A stretch of DNA of 64,000 nt from Elysia chlorotica (Eukaryota > Mollusca > Gastropoda > Plakobranchidae). A program made the position numbers and the translations under genes. The DNA lies in contig RQTK01000218.1 of NCBI GenBank assembly GCA_003991915.1, forward strand, positions 402,818 to 466,817, in the 5' to 3' direction. The notes beneath the pieces were generated by a model. It saw nothing but the letters and a program-made list of their open reading frames with translations. It was not told the DNA's origin and searched no databases. This document shows positions 18,601-30,600 of the stretch, piece by piece (the stretch's first letter is position 1; each line of letters starts with the position of its first letter).

Positions 18601-21600
18601 AGCCAGTGAGGTAGCCGCGAGTGGAACCAGTAGTTCTTTCACATCGAGACAGATACGCAGCGCTTTATGGGTTAAGCAAACGCTTGAAGTGGAGATAGAC
18701 ACGAGAACATTATGGATTTGAGAATTACAAAGTACCTTAAACACTTTTAAACTTTTTCCTTGTGTAAGAATTGCATTTCTGTCCTCAGAAAATAATAAAG
18801 CAACATTAATTTCGTCTTTGTTTATACCTCAAGTGTTTTCCTACCTGCCACAAACTTGAATATAAAACAAAATAGCTTTATATCTAAATCAGTTCTTTTT
18901 GGCAAGACAAAATCATTCTCTAGTACACATGAACGCAAAGGTAGTAATAGAGTATCAAAGAGACACTTACTCTTTTGGAGCTGTCCCCTTACTGTCTGCT
19001 GAGCTGGAACTAGACCTCAGCTTTTGCAGCTCAGAGAGCAGGAGCTGTTCAGAAATACAAGTAGGGGCCCAGGTGAGCATTCAAACCCAGGTAAAATCTT
19101 ATCATTTCTATCAGATAGAGAAAAAGGATCATGATAGTGTATTTTTCTGCATTTTACATTTAAAGATCAAGTGAAAGGATTTGAGATACTGTTACATAGT
19201 ATACACATTGCATTATGTACACGTAAGATACTGATAGCTATCACAATATGATCACAAATACATCCTCTGCCCATTTTTACATTCTTTTGTAAATTAAACA
19301 CGAGGTCAGTGTTTTACTCATAACTTTGAAAAAAAAGTTATAAAACTTTATCAAAAAGTTATCCTAACACCAAAAAAACAAACAAACAAAACAGCAGTAG
19401 GTGGTCCAGGGGTAGAACACCGGCTTCCGATGCAAAAGGTCCCGAGTTCGAATCCTGGCTGTTGCGTTCCCTACTGGTTGGGTCGGTGTCAGTATAATGT
19501 GACCGACTGAGACAGGAGTCATGGTATCCCCGCCCTGTCTTGTGTGTGGCAGCACATAAAAATTGTCAGACGTCTGTCTTGGGGCCCGTCCACAATATAG
19601 TCTATATAGTGCTGCTATTGGACGTTAAACAAACCCAACAACAACAAACCAACAACCGGTTCACCGGTCTACTCACTTTGCCTAACAACACAAGAAGCAC
19701 AACGCCTGCGGTTGGAATCAGGAGGGTTTTTAACAACTTCAAATACGTCTGAGGAACAAAAATAATATAATTCAAGAATTAGCAAAAGCAGAAATTTATT
19801 TATATTCATGGAAAGGTGATTTTAAGCTTGCCTTACTATTTCAGTTTTGTTACTAATTTTCCATATTAACTTTAACTTGTGTATATAACCCACCTAATAA
19901 TATTATCAGCAAATCAAAAGAGGAAAACATTTCGCAGTGAAATAGCTAAAACTTTTAACTAAAATTATGATGATTTGTATGTATGTTTCATAAACAGCGT
20001 TTACCATAGATTTTTTTTTTTTGCATGGGTCAAGGCAAAAATTTTGTTTGAAGCCTGCAGAGCGAGTGAATTTTGGTAATTTTTCCGGAAAAGCCTGCAA
20101 CCAATCATAGGTTTTCTCTTAGGTAATGTTACCGTACCACTGCAGGCCTGCTTTTTATACAGATTCATTAAAACCAAAATAAAGAGATATTCGGAAAATC
20201 TAATTGAACCAACCATTGCACTTTCGCAGGCTATATAATGTTCATGATAGGCAAAATTCTGGAAAGTGTTTTGAATTAATGAGGGGTTGAAACTTGATAT
20301 ACCTTTTCTCTTCTTTCAAAAATGCCAATTGAAGCTGAGGTGGTATTGTATCTTCACCTTTGAACTAGATCTAGGCCTAAATCTAGATATGATGTCCTAT
20401 GTTTGTTAAATTGAGTGAATGCAACCCAGAAGAGAAAAACAATTTTTCCTGGACGCCCATAAGAAAATGTAATTATCGATTCACATTTAACTAACAAAAC
20501 TAATACTAGTCCAATACTATTGAATGGGTAATAATAACTATTATAACATCATTAGCTCTTGGTCACTGCCGCCACCCTAAACAAATTTCTGTTCACAAGT
20601 TACTACCAAGTATTTATGAGAAGATTGTGATTATTTGGTATACCCAGTCCACCGTAATAGGCGATCTCAGGGTCTCTAATCTAACATGGCGTTTTTCCCT
20701 CTATTTCTCATCCCTATCCTTCCTTACTTATTCATCCAACTGTGAGTCATCATATAAAATAAAAATATAGTTTAAAAAGTGTGTTTAAAATAAGTATATA
20801 TACAACAGGTTAAAAACAGACTGTACATTGCTTCAGATTTTGTTTAATATTTATGAGAAGTCAGCAAGTGATCTTGTGACATCTTTAAAGAGCGACACTC
20901 TCCCACCCGAGGACTTGTACATTGTAAATGCTTACTTCTGTTTCTAGGAAGTCAAACTCTTTAGCACAGGTATAGAGCATTGTGTGGAAGTTCTGGAAGT
21001 CTGAAAACTTGCTCTGGAATATCTCAGCAATGTGGGCCTTTCGGAAAAAAAAAAAAAAGTGTGATGAGTATAAATCAATAAATTATTTCTACTCATAATT
21101 ATTTGTTAAAAGAGATGCATGGCATTTTTTGAACACTCGTTTTTCTTCTCCTGTTTTAGAAGCTTATTAAAACATAATACAATTGTCATGAATACTCTCC
21201 TATTACATACCACTTATTCTCTGCTCAAACATTTTAAGCAAATACTATTACGTACATAAAATTGAATAAATAAATCTTACATCATCTTCCAAGTTGAAAA
21301 TCTTGGACATTACTATTTTGGATAAGAACAGTAAAACAAGGAAGACAGCAACTTGAGAAACCTGAAACAAAGGAGGCACATTTTAGTGAAAAACATTTTT
21401 TCCTAATCATTATATGACACATCAAGCATCTAGTTTGTAAATTTCAACTCAAGATAATCTTGAAGAATCAGGAAGTAACTTCTAGAGCATGGAACTCAGG
21501 GTGTACAATTAGTCATATGAAGTACTTGCTTAAATTATATTATAAGTAGCACATGGATCAGTTATGAGGTGTATCATTTACAACTCAGGCTATCTATGTA

Positions 21601-24600
21601 ACAAGGAGGAACTGGACACTTTTGTAATTATTCTGTTTAAACTACCTAGAATATATATTGCTTCCAAGTCTTTTTTCCCCTCCAGATTAGCGTCCCATTT
21701 CTCTCATCAAAGCCAATTTAAAAAAAGTTAACCATTCAGCATCATGCCCAAAACATCGTTCCACAGTATGAAATTATAACATGGACTTTAAAATACATAC
21801 CATTGTAAGAATCCTGTAGGGCAAAGCTTTAAAAACCTTTTCAAGACCAATGACACCCTGACGAGAAATAGGTTTAATAAACCAATCCATAAATATTGAA
21901 GATGATAAAAACATTTAAAACCTTCACAATCATCATATTGAGGACAGATTCCAAGAAGATTTGTATGTACTCCAACAAGTTCAGAGTGGATCCATTTACT
22001 CTCTTAAAAATTTACATAATATAAAACCTGCTTTGAAAATTAGATGGGAAGTAAGTGACATTAAAATGATTGAAGAAGTAGGTCTTTCTAGTACAGTTAC
22101 TATTATGAATTAAAGTCTTGTAAACTGACTGAAGTAGTAGGTATTACAAGTACACTTATACAAATTATACAAATACATTTATCTCTGAATTTCATCGACA
22201 GATCACGCAACGTAACCAAGTTACATACCCACACCGCCAGGAGGCAACAGGCAAAGAAGGATGTGAGCAACATCTCATTTCCAAACAGCATTAAGTAGCT
22301 TACAAACAACCCAATCTGTTAAGACAAAATATTTTTTATGAAGTTTTTTCACTTTCCATATTGATAAATACTTAGTTAAAGTCTAAATGTCCATGAAATA
22401 TGTATTAAAACATTAATCAAATGCAGTTTAACCCAAAGAGTATTGCTCCAGGCGACAGAAGTTCCTCACTGTGAACAATTATCACCATCAATATCATAAA
22501 AACATCTGGCATGGGTGCTGATGCTAAGCAGGTGATTTGCCTCCAACGCTTAGCTGACACTTTTTTTTAAAGTTTGAGGAAACGCAAGGTATTTTTATAC
22601 CATGGCAAATTTTAAATAAGAAAAACAAATATTTAAAGAGATACTCACATTTCATACAATCATTGCCGCTAATGAAGACAGTCTAACCGCTATCAGTAGT
22701 GATGTTGATTTTAACAGGACTTTAATTGATAGAATTATAAAATAAGATCAATCTCAAAGCTTGAAACATGTCTGACAACAGGTCATCACTGGTATTTTAA
22801 CACTTAGGCATTATCAAATTAAGCTTTTACCAAGAAAACTCACCGACTGTGCTGCTGTGATGGTAATGAAGGTCAACGTTGGCAGTCGCTGCAGGACGTA
22901 AACTCCAAACACGGACAGAGCCTGAGTCAGCAGGGCAAACTGAGCAAACTGAAATGGACAGAAGAAGACTGAATTTCACTTATCATCATCAGGGTACGGG
23001 TACAGAAAACACATTTAAGCCTCAAGGCTGAAAAACATTTATTTGTAACTTTTCGGAACCTCGTCTTTTTCCTGCTAACATACTTCATCTCTAAGTCTGA
23101 ACAATACAAAATGTTTCAATAAATCATAGCAAGTCCAGAACCCAATTGTATTTATTTTTTGTCTTTAATACTCCAGTGATGTGCTTGAAAAGATTCCAGT
23201 ATGGGCCACAGTACCTGCCATGAGAGCATGAAGCAGACCTGGGCTGCAGCAATCAGCAGAGAAAACGCTAATGATGTGCTCTTCCTCCTGAAAGAGATTC
23301 ACGAATTGTTAGAACGCATATAGCAAAGAATATATTGTATATTAAAAATGAACAAAACTTATATTCAGATTGGATCAAAGTGATTTTAGACATGGAAGAA
23401 AGGAAAGTGAAAGACAGGTTGTCAATTTTTTTTAAAGGTTCCTTTTGTTTATTTACAAAGAATGCACATGTATACCAGTCTAAAGAACTAGAGATACAGG
23501 TGGACAGGCACAAAAGAGAAAGAACAAACATTAGGAGAAAGAGAAAAATGTGACGCCCACCTTATTGCAATAGTAACGAGGAACATCTGGAGCACAAAGA
23601 ACGGATAGCCAAAGCTTTCTCTCAGAGGGGACGTCCACATGACCCTGGTACACTGGGAGATAGAGTAAGGCGTTAAATAACCCACGCATATAACAACATC
23701 GGACTAAACCAAACCTCGACCGTAACAAAGACTATCTTAGGGACGGTTTTTTCCCTATTTAAAGCCTATCAATAGACCTTGTGCCTAACGAAGAGATATA
23801 AGGAAAACCTCGGGGATAACGAAATAATGGGATCAAGTAGTGGTTGAGATTTCCAGAGATTTCAACGAATCCTGAGCTATGAAAAACTAGGGCATAGCGA
23901 AGTACACATGCGCAGGTCGAGTTCACTTCGATTGTGAAGAGAGATTGTAAACCAGCGCTTTATATGCTTGTCATGCAAATATTGACGGCCTTCTCATTAA
24001 AAACAGCTGAGCGATCAGCCGATCAAGGCGCCGTGCTACCCGTCAGTAGACAAGCTTGCGCAAAGAGACATAGCCAGCGCAGGCATCTAAGGGAGGGAGA
24101 CAAGAAGTGTAAAAGCATTGAGTTTGGACTCGTCGCCAATACTGTCTGGCAGGCGATGACAGGCCACTCACTCAGCAGTAATTTTGCCGCCCGACATAGC
24201 CATATGCCTCACTCTCTCTCACTCCATCCCAAAGACAACCACTATAATCCGGAAGCATCAACACTTGCCAATGGATGCACAAACATCTAGGGACAAACAA
24301 AAACAATAATGTATGCATCAAAGTTTATTGCATTTTATAAATTAGATTTTAGGAGAGGCAGACCACTGGACTTATAGCTAATTCAGTGGTCTGCCTCTCG
24401 AATATCGATACATACGGAACAATATCAGTACAAAAACGTAGTGCACGCCGTGGGTATTTGGATCATGCCCAGGTCAAATACCCGCACAAGACTAAGACAT
24501 AATTAGTAATGTAGTTGGTCATTCACAAAAAAGTCGTTACTGTAAAAATCGAATTGGGGTTGGGCAACCAGGACCATTTTGGAAACCCAAATCGTGTTTT

Positions 24601-27600
24601 TTTTCTTTTTTCTTTTGCGTGAGCAGAATTTCGACAACTTGGTGAGGAACAGGAATCTCGACGAGTGAGCAGGAATTGTTCGCGAGTCTGTTTTAATAAT
24701 TGAGAGACACAGCAAGAGAACTAGTAACTACTGTAAGTTCTACAGAGTCAAATCTATCATGCTTATAACGACTTTGTCTGTAACGAATCTTCAGATGTAA
24801 AGAAGTTTTGCAGCTGGCCCAGTGACTTTGCTATATCCGAGGTCTACTGTATTGTCTATTTATCAGTCCTTACTTTACTTACTTTCACTTTACACCACAT
24901 GAACTTAATTTAAAGACACCTAAAGAAACTGGTCCTTTCTAGAAGTATATTATAACTAATCAAGATGACCAAGAAAAAAGCAAAAAATTGTAACAGTTCT
25001 TCCTTAATATGTCTTTTCAAAACATTTCTACTATAGAACAACCATAAAAATGCAGTTTCCATAGCAGAGCTTTCTTTCTGGAATTGTTTCTGGTTTTAGA
25101 ATAATGTTTAAACTTGTAATTATAACATTTTGAAAGAAAAGTACACATTTTGTATGTAAATGTTTTAATAATATAAAAAAGGTTACCTCTCCATGATTAA
25201 AAATGTAACATGCAGCTGTTAATATGCCTCCAATCATGCTGCCACTGAAAAAAAAAACAAAAAAAAAAACAATTAAAATATTTAAAAATCTTGAAGACAT
25301 TAATTTCAAGGTAGGAACAAATTCTCAAATACTTATTATTAAGGAAAGAGTCCTTCAAGCTTTTTGAATTAAAAAAACAAAGCAACCAAAAAAACCCACT
25401 AAAATTTACTACCTTGCCTTTCAATTGTCCTTATAAAACGACATAAAAAACCCCCCAAAAAACCTGAACTGTGATATCCTATAAAAATTGTTTATCTAAA
25501 AGCTTGTACTTACCTCAAGAAAGTCCCAAAAAGAAAGAAAAGTCCGAGCAACAAGCCGTTCAGAGCAAAAGCCGCCTCAGAGTAGAAGTAGGAAGGTTCT
25601 CCCAAACCTGTAGGAACAAACATTTGGTAAATATATGAGTGTGCAAATCGAAATTGGCTTTCTTATAGCTAAGATATGTTTGAAAAAAATGTTATCTAAA
25701 ACGGTAAACCATAACTGTACTATTATGACGCCATGAATTAGAGGTACTCCATTTTGAAAGATTTCGATAGTGACTTGAGGCATAGACAATTTTACTTTAA
25801 CCCACATGGCGCTTTGAAGGGCGCCCAAACCGCCAGTCTGGATCTGGTACGGGTGACTGGGTGTGAAGAAATGGGGCGTGGCAGGACTGTTCACCTGCTC
25901 TTAGTGTTGTGCTGATAGCGCTGTTTTTGCATTATTTCCAGTTATAAGTTCATAAAACTATATATTTCTACTGCGCTGAAAAGTTGGTTGATTTCACCAT
26001 CTTATTTTTTCTTTCTTCTGCTTTTTAGTAATCGTTTATTAATGTTGTGAGGGGGGGATAAAGGAGAAGCCAGCTTTCTTTCCTGCAGGTGACCACAATT
26101 ACACTTATTTAATGTTAAATAGCTGTAGGTGTGGCATGTTTCAGTTCGAATCCCTTTTACATACACTCATCCTGTGTGTCTCTTGACTGAAAGGGTTATG
26201 CGTTTAGAACCATTGTAACCCCAAAGTTCTACAATACAGAAATGGAAATATCAACTGAGGATCAAACTTTTGACATCCTACTTGTCAATCCAGAGCACTA
26301 TTGGTAGAGATATATTGCTAAAAATGCAATCTTAAAATTAATGTTATGTCCCACAGGTTTCCTAAAAGAGATGGGCGGAAAAAAGAGGGTGGATAGAAAA
26401 AGAGCGCAACACTAAAGATTTGAACTTTGGACCTCTTGCTCCTCGGTCCCAAGCACTAGAGACTGCGCAATCTTCGCGCCCTAATTGAGGAAAAAAAAAA
26501 GATCTACATCCCACGAATTTCTAGAAAAATATCAGAGCAGATTTGTGGACACCTGCCAAGTATCGCACGGTCTGCTTACCATCGCAGGCAGAGTGGTATG
26601 AACATAAACAAGCCTTGGTCGAGAGAATCTGGTTACCTTCACAGCTGGAGACGGGACTGAGCCCTTCTCCCCGGTTCACTTTCCAGCACATCTTGGTCTG
26701 GTGGCCGAAGTAATCGCTCACACTTTGGTACAGGCGGTAGGCCAGGCCCAGAGTCACCTGAGCAGATAGAGGGAACAAAGTTTGGTCTTATCTAGTAACA
26801 TGAAGAGTCACCTGAGCAGATAGAGGGAACAAAGTTTGGTCTTATCTAGTAACATGAACTTCAGAGATGCACAATAGAGGTATTTAATTGCTTTAGAGCT
26901 GTATATTACAAGATTCAGTTAAAGAACAAAAACATAACACAGAAGTATATAAACAATTTAATTGAAAGCCTTTCACTGGTCATTTGATCTCTGATTGCTG
27001 AGAGCCAGGGCAGGATTTTTGTTAGAAAATCAACGGTTTTAAAAACTTTCTTGTACTTTTTTCTTTCACAGAACTTTTAGAGCCAACCCTACTAGCACTT
27101 TTAAGTCCCTGGGGTGCTATCTGAGATGATTGGTTGGTTGTTCTAACGTTCAAGGACAGCACTATATAGGATATATTGTGGACAGGCTCCAAGAATAACG
27201 CAAATTTACGCTGCCACGCATGAAACAGGGAGACCTGGGTCGGTATTCATGAGCGGTTGTAAACTAGGCCTAAAAAACTGACGTAGTTAGTAATAAATTT
27301 TTTACGTAGACTAGCTACGTCTAAAAAAAAGGAGGAAAAGTCTGAAAATGTAGACGCCATCTTGAAATTGTATAGAGCTTACAAGTAAAATTATAAAATT
27401 AAGTACCAAAACTCAAATCTATAATTGTTTTCTTAATTCCTATGAACTACTGGATGGAACCTTTCATTTGACCCAAATTAATCCCACATCTAGAAACCAG
27501 TTCTTTAGGAAATCGGAAACACGAAACCAATACATGTACCTTGAGCATCAACTTACTTCAGGATAGAGATTAAAACGTTTCAGCGTGTTGATTGTGGAGG

Positions 27601-30600
27601 GAAACTCGGTAATGTTATCTCTCATAATCTCGTGGAGGCCACCCGATACTGAGTCGGCGTCTATCATGGTCTTGAAGTACGAGAAGTAAAGGCCCTAGAC
27701 ATTGGAAAAACAGAAAAGTAAACCAGAATAGCAAGGTTAGGAGACCTGCATAGCCATGTTAGCAATAAATCAATCATGGAAAAAAAAACAACTGCACAGA
27801 TAATTAAACTCAGTTACAACTCAGGTGAAGCCAGCCGATTATTTCCAATATAGAATTAAAAAAAAATTCTTCATAATATTTCAATTTGCTTCAACTTTTG
27901 GTTTCCAAAATTCAAAAGCCCCCACTTCCAACTCTTTCAGACTATAACAACATCTTACTGATTGATTTAGTGTAATAACAAAGTATCAATTTTTATTACA
28001 AACCATTTCTGTGCGGAAAGACAACTCTCTCTCCAAAGTTGAAAGATGGGAAAAGTGTTTATCATTTTCATGAAGGGTAGATAAATATGATCTGAAAAAA
28101 AGGGGAAGAATATTGCATTGAAATAATGATGTTATCACTGGATGCAATCTCACATAATTATTCGCACAGCCCAGGACTTTACAGAAAACAGAAAGCGATG
28201 GGATGATGCAACTTAAGGAACGTTTTATTTATTAGGCCTAGAGCACTCAAGATAAAAAGAAATCTTTATGTCCTAAGTAAATTTCCACAATTGTTAAGAA
28301 AATGTGAATAAATATTCAGAAGCTTCTACTATAAGGGGTAGACGCAGAATGAACTTGCTAAAAACAAATTTCTGATTAATTATGTCCTTAAAAGAAATAT
28401 TTGCCATATAAATCTCATTAAGCTTTACTAGATTGAAAAAAAAAACCTCTTGTTGCCTCTAGCTTTCAATTCTTTCCTTTGAGGTAAACCAAGAGTGGTC
28501 ATCACATTCGAGCATGTTAGGTGAAGCAGTTTAAACAAGAGAAAAAAACCCCTAAAGACGAACATTATAGATGAAGCAGTTTAAACAAGGAAAAAAAACC
28601 CCAAAGACGAACATTTTAGATGAAGCAGTTTAAACAAGAAAAATAATCCCAAAGACAAACATTTTAGATGAAGCGGTTTACACAAGAAAAAAAAAAAATT
28701 CCCAAGATGAGGTACTGCAAAACTGATACACTCTTTCAGTGCCTTTTTGCTCAAATTTTTACAAAAGATACAAATGAAATTAAATATTTTTCATTGTATA
28801 AAACATCAAAAACATTCGCAAAGATGTATTAAACCGAGAAAGTGTCAATAATAAATTTAAGTTCCAAAGCTATTAACCGACTAAAATTGAAACATGATAT
28901 CTTTATCTACCACATTAATTTTAAATCATAAGGAAGGCACTAAACAATATCACACTTCACAACCTTGGAAATTATAAGAGAAAGCAGTTAATTACCTGTG
29001 TCCAATGCTGATGAAGACAGCTGTAGAGTAAAGTAAAAAAAAGTTGAAAATTTTACAATTTGGGTGAAAAGCGGAAATAAAGGGGTAAGCAGGAATCATG
29101 TTTGGAAACACTTTCTAATGTCCTATCACTGATTTTGAGGAAAAAGTCAGAGATTTAAAAAAGAAAATGACGTTAGAACATGCAATTTTACAAAATAATA
29201 AAAAGAAATGTAATAAAGCACAACCCACGTTAAAATTAATTTTACATCAAAATTTGAGTATGAGATGCACTATTTGCACGGAATTTTTCGTTTAAGAACT
29301 CATAATATTTGTCTCTTACAAATTTACGTAACATCCACTTGCCTAGAGTAAGGCAGTAAGTTTAAATCTAATTTTCTGCGTAAATAGTTCTAAAGGGGAA
29401 TTGTATACAGTGTCTGCGTTAGTGTGTATATAATTTTATGTTCATGCAGAGAAAGCAAGAAGGTACCTTTCAGTTTCACTTAGCTTGTATAAAACACAAG
29501 TAATAAAAGATTATAAACAGCCACAACAAACAAAATAGTGAAAATGAAATCAACAAACTTTTCAGCCAAATAGAAATATATAATATAATTTGATGATCTT
29601 ATAGTGTCTTATAGCTAGAAATAATGAAAAAAATATCGGCGATATCAGTGTAACACAAAGAGGATCAGTTAACCCGGTGAACAGTCCTGCCGCACCCAGT
29701 CACCCGTGCCAATACCAGACTGACCATCTGACCGTTTGGACGGACTTCACAGCACCGAGAGGATTAATATTCTGCAATAAGGTTGATGTCACTGAACGCC
29801 CTGATCTTTTTTTCATCTTCACAGAATCACAGACTCATGACCAGTTTTGAATTTTGCAAACCATTTAAAGCAGGCAGCCTGACTCATTGATTTTAAAATA
29901 TGACGGTGTTGCCAGCTTTCCGGAATTTTGTGGGGAAAAGTTTTCCAGACATCGGACTCAAGAGTCAGAAAAATTTCCGGAGGATCAAGACCCAAATTAT
30001 ATTTCCAGAATTCCGGAAATTTCCGGAAAAGTGGCATCCCTGAGTAATGAATGATTATTAAAAAGCCAAAACAAACAAAATGGTGAAATCAACTAACCTC
30101 TCAGCCCAATAAAAATATAGTTTTATGAACTTAGAAACTAGAAATGATAATTAAAAATGTCGGCAATATCAGCGCAACACTAAGAGAATCAGCTAATCGG
30201 GTGAACGGTACTACCACACCCAATTTTTTCACACTCAGTCACCCATGCTAAATCCAGACTGGACATGTATCTCAGGGCATCTGGCTAATAGAGCGGCCTT
30301 CAAAGCACCTTGGGGGTCCATTTGTGTTCTCGAGATTGGACTACTGCAATGCTCTTCTATATGGTCTACCCAATGACACACTTTTCAAATTGCAGAAGAT
30401 CCAAAATAATGCAGCTCGCATGATACTTAAGAAAAAAAACAGAGACCATGTTACACCCATGCTAAGACAGCTCCACTGGCTTCCAGTGGAGGCCAGAATT
30501 AAGTATAAAGTTGCTACTTTGTGCTATAAATGTAAATTCCAACAAGCACCCCAGTATCTCTACGAGCTTATTGTAACTCATGCTCCTAGTCTAAACTTAA

